From: Ichthyophonus hoferi
Lineage: Eukaryota > Opisthokonta > Ichthyosporea > Ichthyophonida > Ichthyophonidae
DNA: 10,759 bases
Reading direction: 5' to 3'
NCBI GenBank assembly: GCA_002751075.1
Contig: NAOQ01000034.1
Coordinates: 172,222 to 182,980 of the forward strand
The translations under genes were made by a program, and so were the position numbers. Shown here piece after piece: positions 1-8,095 of the stretch; positions within the stretch are counted from its first letter, which is position 1, and the number at the start of each line of letters is the position of its first letter. Below the pieces are notes generated by a model. The model searched no databases, was not told where the DNA came from, and worked only from the letters and a program-made list of their open reading frames with translations.

Positions 1-1704
1 GAATTGTCTGATCTTACCATAATACTTAATACTATTATGTCCCTATTTAGATCACGAATTAACCCATCTCCTCATTTGATGTAAAATATTTCATGTACAT
101 AACAAGAATTGATCTACTTATTATAGGTTTTGATCGGACTCTTACTCATTTGTGGCTGGCGATCTTGTAACATATATAATAGGTTTAGGTTTATGTTTGG
201 GGTTTAATCCATGATAAATGTTAATAATCCTAATATTTTTTTGTATTATAGACAAGGTTTTTTCTTCTCATTTTTTTTTTTGGTTTTGTTTAATAATGTT
301 TAAAAAATCGGATACAGTTTCGTTTTTCACAAGAAATATTAAGCCCTATGATATCTGCTAATTTGGCTGTTTAGCTAGCGTACAAGTCTAATTGATGCAA
401 GACAGATCGCAATATGCCCAGTATATTTGACCCAACACATCAAGCTTGATAAATTTCTAAATAGACAAGAATTTATTAACTCTTGTAGTTTCCTTAAGGA
501 TTTTATACATTTTATAAAATACTGCTCCGTTTATCACATCTGAGAAGGTGTGGTATTTAAAAAGTTTGGATAGCTTGTGATCGTATATTGACCTGACTGG
601 TCCAATTATAGATGTTACCTTGGGCTGAGCACATTAAAGAAATTAATGATGGCAGTTTTTTATTGCAGTAGTTGTCGGAATAATTGACTGCATGACTTAC
701 TATGCAGAAAGAACAACATATGTATTTTTTTCTTCCACTTGCGGACCAAAGAATGATCTTAGATGTAGGCTTTTACTACAAAGTAAAACGGATTTTATCA
801 AATTATTTTTTCGGTCATTACAAATGAACCGAGTTGGCATTATATAGTTTCCCGCTTATTTACTGGCCTGTCAGCATACTTAAATGTGGTCTTCACAAAG
901 ATAGTTAAGGATTTAAAATTTAAACGATTTCCTTACTAAAAGGGGACAATTATACTTGTGACCGTTATGCCGCTTTCTTCACTCGAACTTATTCCTCAAT
1001 ACCAAGGGGTGTACTACTTTAAGCGAAATACTCTATCGTAAAACTCGCAAAACAGGCAATTAACGGATCTATTGATCTATGGTGAGAACTCAATTCTGAG
1101 CCGCGGGCCAATCGGTACACTAATACCAAGATTAAATATCTATTTATAAGTATCGTACTAATAGAATTTATGGGTCGCATCTCCAATCAATACTTCTAGA
1201 TAACAGCCACCAATCAGATAAAGCAGTACGAGGTTAGTAACTCAGTAAATCACTTAATCGTGAAAATAAATAGTTATAAATATTAAGCGTAATATTACAA
1301 CACTAACAAATATACAGAAACAAACAATAAACAATGAGTTTTTGTGCAAGACATCATGAAGTATACAACATAATGCTGATAGTAGCTGAAATGGCTCAAC
1401 AGTAGTTCTATCCGCTTGTAAAATTGAACAAAAATATTTTAGTTATCTTTTATTATTTAGGAGATCATTTTAAAAAATAAAAATATGAATAATGCACGTC
1501 GTGATATCTTGTTCAATAAAAATATATCCTCCAGAACCATATCGTGTCAGTCAGTGTACAATTTTCCAATAATCCTAAGTTAAGATCAATCTGAAAACTT
1601 CCTACCTTTGTTGTATATGCAGTGTGAGACGTGTAAGGATAATAATATTTCTGCTGTTGATACTATTATTGCTAATATTACAATATTACTATTACTCTTA
1701 CTAC
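1..1704. other. No gene recognised
   Basis: AT-rich sequence with stops in all frames and no exon that I can tie to a protein family. Short open stretches exist on both strands (the best is a 53-codon minus frame at 1019-1180), but none has homology I recognise or convincing splice signals. If the unknown + strand gene at 2450-3016 starts in this window, its upstream exons would have to be here, but I could not find them. Confidence 0.5.

Positions 1705-1755
<51 letters not shown>
1705..1755. repeat. (TAA)17 microsatellite
   Basis: Seventeen uninterrupted TAA units, preceded by imperfect TAC/TAT triplets and followed by ATTAATTAATGATTAATG. A perfect array of this length is expected to vary in length between individuals. 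Confidence 0.97.
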
Positions 1756-1757
<2 letters not shown>

Positions 1758-1860
1758 TAATTAATGATTAATGATTATAACGATTTAATGACTGTCCACA
1801 TGCTTTGGGAGCCCCAAATAGTTTGTTTATGTATGTATGGTGCTGGGCTAACAATAGGTA

Positions 1861-2271
1861 GAATATTTACTTAATTTAGGTATTTGATTATATAGCTAAA
1901 ATCATTTAATATCACTACCAATTATTATTGCATATGTAGCTTGGGAAAAGAGCTGGGGCAATCTGTTGGTGTTAATTGGTAATCCAAGATGATCAATAAA
2001 AAGTGAACGAGCCTATGGCAGAGGTCCTGCAGATATTCATTAAGCTATTCCAGATCATTTGTTTGGAGGTCCTGATAAGATAACACATAGCTTAGGCATC
2101 TTGCATATGGAAAATTCTGTTGACTTATTTAACATAAAAAATATGTTTTGGCATATCGGTACTCTGCGTATGCAAAGGGATACTTTATAACGCCCCTTAA
2201 TTCGATATTTTCTCTTCTTCTAAACTAATATAAATCTCAGAAACGCTCTGTCTCTACTTACTATTCTCAAC
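1861..2271 (+). repeat. Direct repeat, left copy
   Basis: This block of about 410 bases is repeated in the same orientation at 2794-3210, offset by about 930 bases. Both copies begin GAATATTTACTTAATTT and end near CTGTCTCTACTTA followed by ATCAACA or CTCAACA. By eye about four fifths of positions match across the exon and its upstream flank. The copy contains an intron-end-like stretch, a 144-base exon homologue and 3' flank. The AATAAA of the right copy is degraded here (AACATAAA). Confidence 0.9.
1940..2083 (+). pseudogene. Dead duplicate of the terminal exon
   Basis: This segment aligns base for base, without gaps, to the exon at 2873-3016 and follows a degraded acceptor (ATATGTAG instead of ATTTGCAG). 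In the homologous frame it reads MAEVLQIFIKLFQIIC, then EVLIR and the same final TAA. Two further in-frame TAA stops lie at 1973-1975 and 1997-1999, so it cannot encode the protein tail. The lack of indels together with point-mutation stops suggests decay after a segmental duplication, not a retrocopy, because intron-side sequence was copied too. The parent gene is unrecognised. Confidence 0.75.
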
Positions 2272-2449
2272 ATGGTAGTAAATAAAGCTTAAATAGTTTA
2301 TTATGATTGTAAAACTTGGTAATTCCATTAAGTCACAAGCAATAAATGCCAAAAACACATCACCTCAACTCTCCATTCATTCACTGACCTATATGTGTGG
2401 AGAGTCGATTTTATGGCACCTACACACTGTCTTAATTTTGTATTTGAAG

Positions 2450-3016
2450 TATCAATATTTCCTGCTTGAAAGTGATGCCAAGGAAATATACAAAACAACT
2501 GGGCAACCCCCAGATACTATTTCAGCTGCCAGATGCTGGACGCCGGATGCCAGAGTGAGTAGAAATATTTAACATACAGTTTGGTGAATTGTATTCCGTA
2601 TTTTTTTTACTTTGAGTACCATACCATGCCACAGTCTTTTCTGAAGGTCATAAGAAATTACCTAGCTTATTTAGTGAGCGGCAAGCATACAACTAAGTAA
2701 TTACCATGTTAAGGTTCTTTTCATACTCCTTTTTTATATTTTTAATGTCGTAGATGAAATAATTCGCCTAGGCCAAAGTGAGTGTTAAAACAGGAATATT
2801 TACTTAATTTGGGTATTTGTTTATATATATATAATCATTTAATATTATTACTAATTATGATTGCATTTGCAGCCTGGGAAAATAGTTGCGGCAATCCGTT
2901 GGTGTTACATGGTAATCCAAGATGGTCAATTAAAATTAAACCAGCCTATGGCAGAGGTCCTACAGCTATATATTAAGGCATTCCAGATCATATGCTCTGA
3001 GGTCCTGATAAGATAA
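2450..3016 (+). CDS. Unrecognised protein, last two exons
   Basis: Two exons join in phase 0. Exon A (2450-2554, 35 codons) follows a T-rich acceptor ending TTTGAAG and ends at a strong donor, AGA|GTGAGT. Exon B (2873-3016, 47 codons plus TAA) follows ATTTGCAG. Exon A includes DAKEIYKTTGQPPDTISAAR and CWTPDAR. Exon B includes PGKIVAAIRWCYMVIQDG and MAEVLQLYIKAFQIICSEVL. The tail looks amphipathic and alpha-helical, with no membrane segment or catalytic motif that I know. An AATAAA lies 48 bases past the stop. The 318-base intron matches the size range of neighbouring introns. The exon A start is the weakest point: an alternative acceptor lies at 2471-2472 (GAAAG). Upstream exons were not found. 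The exon B block is duplicated at 1861-2271 in broken form, and the broken copy keeps the frame length but not the coding. I cannot name a family. An alternative is that this is part of a dispersed repeat, which a genome search would decide. Confidence 0.5.
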
Positions 3017-3210
3017 CACCTAGCTTGGGCATCCTTCCTAGGGCAAGTCCTGCTGACTTGTTTAATAAAAAAAATGTGTCTTAGCATATCTGTACACTGT
3101 GTATGCAAAGGGACACGTTAAAACACCCCTTAATTCGGTATTTTTTCTTATTATAAACAAATATAGGTTTTAGGAACGCTCCTGTCTCTACTTATTATTA
3201 TTATCAACAC
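2794..3210 (+). repeat. Direct repeat, right copy (with intact exon)
   Basis: This is the partner of 1861-2271. It spans the last 79 bases of the intron, the whole of exon B, its stop codon, the AATAAA and about 140 bases beyond. The other exon of the gene (2450-2554) is not recognisably duplicated at the expected distance to the left (around 1517-1621). Confidence 0.9.
3064..3069 (+). promoter_or_regulatory. Polyadenylation signal AATAAA
   Basis: The hexamer lies 48 bases after the TAA of the unrecognised gene and is followed by a TGTGTCTTAGC stretch that could serve as the GU-rich element. The motif is lost in the duplicated left copy. Confidence 0.5.
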
Positions 3211-3225
3211 TTTTCAATAGAAAGC

Positions 3226-4387
3226 CGAAGTGAGTTGGAAGTGATGGAAGGTTTTATCTCGAATTGGTTGTGGTACTCTTTTACAAATTCAGGAGGTACT
3301 CTTGTTTCAATGTATTTAGGTGTGATAGTACTAATAGCACCGGGAGTGTGAACGATCAGTGAGAGAGCCTAAGGCGGGGTGTAAGTAATAATTATTACTA
3401 TGGAAAGTAACCAAACAGTTCTCTGTATTTACGATAGGAGAAATATCAAAAGACTGACTACAATAATCAAGTGCCAATAAAAAGCTAGACATCAAAATAA
3501 AATACGATAATTATAAAATACAGGCCAAATATCTTTGAACCATCCATGAGTAAATATATGTATATATTTAAGGTACTGTTAAAAAAGTAGTAAGAAACAA
3601 CTTCTTGTTCATCGCATTGTTACGTTCCACATTTCAATCTAAATGGAAACGGGATAGATCCTTATTGGTTTATACAATGTTCTAAGAGGACCACTAGAAC
3701 GTTTTGATTTTAACCTGATCTTCATTTATCCAATTGGTCTACCGTGTGTGTTTCTCTTTTCGGCTCACGTTCTTCACGTTCTGTTAATCTATATCGATGA
3801 TCGCGTTATCCACACAACTAATGCTGGACCAATCATTTAATGACCCACTTGTTACCAGCTGTACCACTCGATCTTTGGAGTTGACGGTCTTGCGACAATA
3901 ATAATGGTAATAATAAATAGTCATCTACCTATTCCATCTTTAATGAAGCAATAATTTTTCAAAAGTAGAAGGTGAGCACTGGGCCGGCTTAGTAGGGCGT
4001 TAGTCAGTTAATAAATACATTCATTGGGTTCGTATAGTACTTTTATATTTTCCTGACTTTGTTGAGGCTGGATATAGGCACGCTCACTTTCATTTACATT
4101 GGCTTAGTCATATCTCATAGAATCATAGAATACAAGATGTAGGTGACAATGATATGAGCCTTGGTCATCCTACTTACACTATTGCTCCTGATGTTCTATT
4201 GGTTGATCTTCGCAAGATCATTTAATCTAACTAATAGTATATTCGATGCGTTATATGAATAATATAATTGGCTAAGTGTCGTATATTCCTAAAGTAGATC
4301 GGATTGTAATTGATTCGGACATAAAAGGAAAATACTTAAACAAAGCAATTATAAATTATATTTACAATGATAAGGCGGTGAAATCCT
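3226..4387. other. Intergenic stretch, no gene supported
   Basis: No exon is recognised. Two open stretches are visible but unsupported: a 35-codon frame starting with ATG at 3244 (ending at 3351, hydrophobic C-terminal half) and a hydrophobic open frame around 3658-3840 without a start. A 16-base perfect palindrome (AGTAATAATTATTACT) sits at 3384-3399. The last part presumably holds the promoter and 5' UTR of the ankyrin gene. A TATAAAT at 4350-4356 may be chance in this AT-rich DNA. Confidence 0.5.
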
Positions 4388-4864
4388 ATGATGTGTCATG
4401 ACGCCATTACCGATCTGTTATGCAAACTCACCCAGGGTAATGATGTTGTTCGCTTACGAGAGGTCTTGGAGACCAATAAAATACCAGTGAATGTATGCTG
4501 CCATCACTATAGCTCTGGAAACACCCCTGTGCACTGGGCAGCTTGGTATGGACTGGCAGAATGCTTGGAGGTGTTGTTGAAGCACGGATTTGATCCTAAT
4601 ACCCAAAATAACTTTAACCAAACTCCTGCCCACCTATCTGCCGAAAGAGGTTTTGTGTATATATTAAAACTATTACAGAAGTATCAAGTGGATTTAGGGA
4701 AAAGGGATTGGGAAGGAAGAAATCCCAAAGACGTTGCGCTGAGGCTGCATAAGGTTGATGTGGTAGAATACATTGATGGCCTCTTACCCGTTGACTCACA
4801 ACACATCCGACCAAGCTATGGTTGGAAGTTACCCTCTTCAATTCGTATTGAGGCATCTGTCTAA
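4388..4864 (+). CDS. Small ankyrin-repeat protein, ANKRD66-like
   Basis: An intact single-exon frame of 158 residues. The in-frame TGA at 4379-4381, three codons before the ATG, fixes the 5' end; ATG ATG gives two adjacent candidate starts. A degenerate first ankyrin repeat spans about residues 10-40. Repeat 2 at about 44-73 has the family signature TPVHWAAWYGLAECLEVLL, and repeat 3 at about 77-107 has TPAHLSAERG and ILKLLQ. A partial capping repeat lies at about 110-133 (GRNPKDVALRLHKVDVVEYI), followed by a short tail of about 25 residues. Ankyrin repeats form stacked helix-turn-helix protein-binding surfaces, so a partner-binding role is likely but the partner is unknown. From memory, order and spacing best match ANKRD66 (TPLHWAA, TPAHFAAEAG and a shortened last repeat); ANKRD10 also shares a TPVHWAA motif. 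There is no signal peptide or membrane segment. The lack of introns contrasts with its neighbours. Confidence 0.85.
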   Translation: MMCHDAITDLLCKLTQGNDVVRLREVLETNKIPVNVCCHHYSSGNTPVHWAAWYGLAECLEVLLKHGFDPNTQNNFNQTPAHLSAERGFVYILKLLQKYQVDLGKRDWEGRNPKDVALRLHKVDVVEYIDGLLPVDSQHIRPSYGWKLPSSIRIEASV

Positions 4865-4984
4865 TGCCTTAACTTGTCATTTGATTAGCATATTTTTTTT
4901 GAACTAGTAGTTTCCATTTATACCGGATGTTATATATTATTATTTCATGAAATGCTTCACGTTGAATTGGATATAGTTGTTTTC

Positions 4985-4990
4985 ATTAAA
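4985..4990 (+). promoter_or_regulatory. Polyadenylation signal ATTAAA (ankyrin gene)
   Basis: ATTAAA lies about 120 bases past the stop of the ankyrin gene and is followed by a T/GT-rich stretch (TTTGTTTGGTATCATTTC, then TTGTTTTATT), the layout expected of a cleavage and polyadenylation site. Confidence 0.5.
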
Positions 4991-5015
4991 TAATTTGTTT
5001 GGTATCATTTCTTGT

Positions 5016-5021
5016 TTTATT
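5016..5021 (-). promoter_or_regulatory. Polyadenylation signal AATAAA, minus strand
   Basis: On the minus strand AATAAA falls 19 bases after the TAG stop at 5043-5041 of the candidate terminal exon. It lies within 40 bases of the + strand ATTAAA of the ankyrin gene, so the two transcripts would converge tail to tail. Confidence 0.4.
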
Positions 5022-5040
5022 AGAAAATGATTTAACTGTT

Positions 5041-5179
5041 CTAATGACTTTTAAAAGGTCCCCGAACCGAGCTTTTTATTTCTATGCGCCGAAGTGGAAT
5101 TGTGTTTTGGTACCGACTTATAACAAAATCTTCTCGCTGTCTAACTCTCAGACTTGTTTGTAAAGGTCGGAGACCAGTT
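5041..5179 (-). CDS. Candidate terminal exon of an unrecognised minus-strand gene
   Basis: This open frame ends TAG at 5043-5041 with AATAAA just beyond. It encodes a basic C-terminus that includes TGLRPLQTSLRVRQREDF and then VISRYQNTIPLRRIEIKSS. A plausible acceptor (GTTTTTAATCATAG) precedes 5179 and would enter in phase 2. The frame itself runs open further, to an ATG at 5232. The stretch is GC-richer than its flanks. I recognise no family. A 39-codon + strand frame from 5044 overlaps it but has no polyadenylation or splice context. The exon is inferred from composition, stop, poly(A) signal and acceptor, not from homology. Confidence 0.35.
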
Positions 5180-5232
5180 CTATGATTAAAAACTTGATAT
5201 ATTCTTGATGGTAATGAGCTATTATTTATCAT

Positions 5233-5936
5233 TCACACATTAGATAAGATAATTCATTCCGATATTAGAACCTGCCAGTTTTATTTTATTTTACTATCAT
5301 ATATACAGTATTATTAGTTATATTAGCATAGCAGAAATAATTGTCTTAGGAATTGGCACATTGTTGTTTACCGTGAAACACCAGTTTAGTTCACTTGACA
5401 TGGCATTTGGTATTAGCGCAGATCCTGTTTTAACACTGTAATGACGTAAAGTAATTCTGAATAATAATCAAGATTAGCACAGTGTAAATATGCTTCATTA
5501 TGACTATGATTGACAACACTACATTTATACAACAGTTACAGTGACTTTATTTATTTTTTGCCTTCTTTGGCTATGGTTAAAAAACATATATAAATGTTTT
5601 AAATTCTTAATCTATTTCTTTCTTATTATTAACATTAACATCTGCCGCATGCTACAAATTTTCTTAGCATCTTTTGATCTGTATATGTCAATTTCGTTAG
5701 GAATACGTTTTAAGAAACGTCATCATCCAATTATATATTATATTCTTAACCCTGCCTTCACTTTAATAGGTGGCTGCTATTTTGAAATTTTATTATCTAC
5801 AACTTTATGATCAATTTCCTTAATAAGCATTTAATTGATTATTGCTTTAATGCAGGCTTTTACACTTAATACCGATAGAGGTTTAAACATTTTAACAATA
5901 TATTTAGATGCATACAATGCAGTTACTTCAGTGTGT
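5233..5936. other. No gene supported; possible intron of the minus-strand gene
   Basis: The sequence is AT-rich. A hydrophobic Phe/Ile/Leu-rich + frame at 5541-5810 looks like a by-product of T-rich sequence. On the minus strand a short open stretch at about 5382-5445 includes ATG TCA AGT GAA (reading MSSELNWCFT) just before a donor-like ACG|GTAAAC. It could be an exon, but its phase does not fit the downstream candidate cleanly. Confidence 0.4.
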
Positions 5937-6010
5937 GGTCTCGTGGTGTAGTTGGTTATCACGCATGCTTCACACGCATGAGGTCTCCAGTTCGATCCTG
6001 GACGAGATCA
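5937..6010 (+). tRNA. tRNA-Val (anticodon CAC)
   Basis: It folds as a complete cloverleaf. The acceptor GGTCTCG pairs with CGAGATC, with one G-U pair. The D arm carries GTG/CAC around AGTTGGTTAT. The anticodon stem CATGC/GCATG encloses loop TTCACAC, giving anticodon CAC (reads GTG, Val). The variable loop is AGGTC, and the T arm TCCAG/CTGGA has loop TTCGATC. The discriminator is A and there is no intron. The internal A box (TGGTGTAGTTGG) and B box (GTTCGATCC) are intact, and a T run follows at once, so it looks functional. CCA is not encoded, as expected in a eukaryote. It lies antisense within the interval of the candidate minus-strand gene. Confidence 0.97.
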
Positions 6011-6014
6011 TTTT
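6011..6014 (+). terminator. Pol III terminator of tRNA-Val
   Basis: TTTT directly follows the discriminator base, the minimal RNA polymerase III stop signal. Confidence 0.75.
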
Positions 6015-6553
6015 AAACCAACATGACCTAGTTTGCTTTTGTAACCAAGGAAGTAAAATCGTTTTGCCACATTTCACTTTTTACATATGTACCCAATATT
6101 AGCCTATTTCAGTCGGTGTTATAATTATTATACTATAAATTTTGTTTCTGAACCAACAATTTCAAGCATATTATAATATTATAATTGGAATGAAATTTTT
6201 TTATTTAATGCTACCACAGAATTCTATATACCAGACCTGATATAAACAGACCTTGATATTCATCAAACAGAATTGTAAGATGTAGTGTCTTAAGTAAAGA
6301 TTTTCTAGACCCATATCTCAAGATGTATAATAGTATATAGTCCTCATATTCTTCTTACACACAAAAAAAAATGTACCAGCTACATCAGAAAACAATAATA
6401 TAATATATATAGTTCCTAATATGTTAGGATTAGTCGATTGCAAATACTTCGTTTCATCAATACAGTATATATATCTATCTCTATTCAACAGTCTAAAAAT
6501 AATTCTGTTGGATTTCATCTGTTTGACACAGTCAACAAGGTGTTCTAAATATT
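6015..6553. other. No gene supported
   Basis: AT-rich sequence. The 66-codon minus frame at 6318-6518 is rich in Ile, Tyr and Asn codons and has no recognisable motif, so I treat it as chance or as part of an intron of the candidate minus-strand gene. Confidence 0.4.
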
Positions 6554-6590
6554 GGCATCATTCCACTGTCTCTGGGAGGTACATGATGCC
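6554..6590. other. Perfect 8-bp inverted repeat hairpin
   Basis: GGCATCAT (6554-6561) and ATGATGCC (6583-6590) are exact reverse complements separated by 21 bases, which contain a possible inner TCC/GGA stem. TTTT follows at 6591-6594 on the + strand. The segment is GC-richer than its surroundings. Function is unknown; it could be a small structured RNA, a transcript hairpin or chance. Confidence 0.5.
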
Positions 6591-6725
6591 TTTTAGCTAA
6601 CCTACACTTATATACATACATATACTATTGTTCATCTTCTTACACCTATCTGAGCTGTTGCAGACACCATATAGACCCCCTGCAGTGTATAGACAATTTT
6701 TTATTTTGTTTCTATCGTGTTTTAC

Positions 6726-6812
6726 GTCGCCAATGTCAGTAATATCCCCGTTGGAAGTAGATACAGTGCGCATAGATTCGTCCGAACTACTGCTTGATGA
6801 CGAAGGGAGAGG
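6726..6812 (-). CDS. Candidate exon of an unrecognised minus-strand gene
   Basis: This 87-base, clearly GC-richer stretch is flanked on the minus strand by an acceptor (TTGGATTCATATATCAG, with a branch-like TATTAATC upstream) and a weaker donor (GAC|GTAAAA). In phase 0 it reads a serine run followed by DESMRTVSTSNGDITDIGD and contains an ATG CGC start candidate. In phase 2 it reads a hydrophobic stretch, LSLRHQAVVRTNLCALYLL, which would extend an open frame from the stretch ending at 6930. The + strand is also open here (ending DSSELLLDDEGRG, TGA at 6814-6816) behind its own acceptor-like TGTTGCAG at about 6660. Strand and frame are therefore uncertain. I favour minus because of the better flanking splice signals and the two upstream donors on that strand. 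Confidence 0.35.
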
Positions 6813-7544
6813 CTGATATATGAATCCAACTTGATTAATAGTTCTAAGTATGGAAATACTAACTAATCAATGAGAGGTTGGTGACTAAATACTTCACACA
6901 ATTAAAACTAATTAAATCCATATACTTACTGGCTCAATATAACAATAGTAAATAACACGGTAATTAGATTAACAAGAAACAAACAAACGTTTGGGGATGT
7001 TCTAACTGAAAATATCCGACAGTTTCTGATTCTCAAAACCCTATCTACAGCGAGCGTATCTACACCCTCACTGGGCCACTTTATATGAGAATGATAATTA
7101 ATAGTGCTATACCTGGCATATAATATGGATATAATAACAGAGCAATAAAAATAGGGTACAACCTAACAACTGTCGTCTCTCATAATAATTCGTGTATCGA
7201 GGTAAAATCAAACAATTCTAGTATGTCTCTGGCCTTTCGTGAGTTATTTTAGCCAATAAGAATCTATTCGATCGGCCCCATTTACAATAACGAATATAAC
7301 TATACAGGTGTTAACCGAAATTAACACGTACAATATGCAAATATTGGGAAAGCACAAATGGAAACGGAATTAACTAATAAAGCCCTCGGCTGATACAAAA
7401 TCACTCGTAACACACAAAAAACGTTGCATTCAATTATTCAATTAAACATTGTCACAATATATACTTACGTATCCAAAACCGTTTAATAAAACTGTACCCA
7501 CACATACTTGTGTATACTAAATTTAAAGCATACGGGACTTCATA
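6813..7544 (-). other. Possible 5' exons or introns of the minus-strand gene
   Basis: There is no coding region I can name. Two minus-strand donors match the consensus exactly: CCA|GTAAGTATAT (GT at 6929-6928) and TAC|GTAAGTATAT (GT at 7468-7467). The stretch before the first is open in one frame (including NVCLFLVNLITVLF, up to 6930) behind an acceptor ATTTTCAG. These could be 5' UTR or early coding exons. An imperfect hairpin (TTGATTA to TAATCAA with an inner AGTAT/ATACT) lies at 6831-6870. Confidence 0.3.
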
Positions 7545-7550
7545 TTTAAT
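7545..7550 (-). promoter_or_regulatory. Possible polyadenylation signal ATTAAA (myosin gene)
   Basis: This is the first ATTAAA/AATAAA hexamer I found on the minus strand after the myosin stop, about 230 bases downstream. Another ATTAAA lies at 7482-7487. Such hexamers are common by chance in AT-rich DNA, so the choice is tentative. Confidence 0.25.
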
Positions 7551-7777
7551 AGAGCCCTGCCCAACTTCCATATAAACCACTATGTAAGACTGGGATTACA
7601 TCAATGCTTCGGCCTTAACCATATTACCAAGGGATGTTAGAAGATCAATTGCAAAATCCACTCTCTTTCCCTAGTAATGTGCTGGCTGGCCGGCGAAAAA
7701 TAACCATGTCAAGTCTGTTTAACTAAAACTACAAACTAAACTGCATCATATTGAACCTACATTACATTGCCATTATC

Positions 7778-8095
7778 TTATACCACTTCCACGGGAGGCA
7801 GAGACCACGCCGAGGAAACCTGCACCTCACAGAGCTTGATAGTAGGTATACACACTGAAAATAGAGGAACAACTGGTTCTTTCACATCTACCACTATAGG
7901 TGGTTGAGGCTGTCCTGGCTGTCTGCATCGCTTCTCAATCTCTCTTAATAGTTCAGCTGGCACCTTGCCCTCGTAGGATTCAGGGGTGTATTGTGAAAGA
8001 ATCTTGTTGATCTGCACATAGTTAAGCTCTGTGCATTCAGCCATAATCACTGGTAGTGCATCCAAAGTCTTGGGCATTTGCAACAGTTTAGTCGC
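7778..8095 (-). CDS. Myosin V tail, last exon with stop
   Basis: Acceptor ATCCATACAG|GCG in phase 0. The exon encodes ATKLLQMPK through LNYVQINKILSQYTPE to the C-terminus SLPPVEVV and TAA, 105 residues. Proline-rich PGQPQPPIVVDVK fills the loop that in vertebrates reads RKDSPQLLMDAK. The CDS in this exon runs unbroken to its stop. Confidence 0.87.
   Translation of the reverse strand, partial: ATKLLQMPKTLDALPVIMAECTELNYVQINKILSQYTPESYEGKVPAELLREIEKRCRQPGQPQPPIVVDVKEPVVPLFSVCIPTIKLCEVQVSSAWSLPPVEVV

Noticed and set aside
1019-1180. 53-codon minus frame starting with ATG, with a hydrophobic segment
   Set aside because: There is no recognisable family, splice context or poly(A) signal, and a frame of this length is unremarkable in 10 kb.
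2782-2976. 64-codon + frame over the intron-exon B boundary
   Set aside because: It reads exon B in the wrong frame and crosses the ATTTGCAG acceptor. The frame starting at 2873 is the one that joins exon A in phase and ends just before the AATAAA.
4614-4856. 80-codon minus frame inside the ankyrin gene
   Set aside because: A shadow of the ankyrin CDS, whose + strand frame has clear repeat motifs.
5541-5810. 89-codon hydrophobic + frame
   Set aside because: Its composition (Phe, Ile, Leu, Tyr) is what T-rich DNA gives by chance. It has no motif, no upstream context and no poly(A) signal of its own.
7590-7625. U2-snRNA-like string (TGCTTCGGCCTTAACC)
   Set aside because: Only a few bases resemble the U2 5' end (CTTCTCGGCCTTTTGGCTAAG), with none of the following conserved sequence or Sm site.
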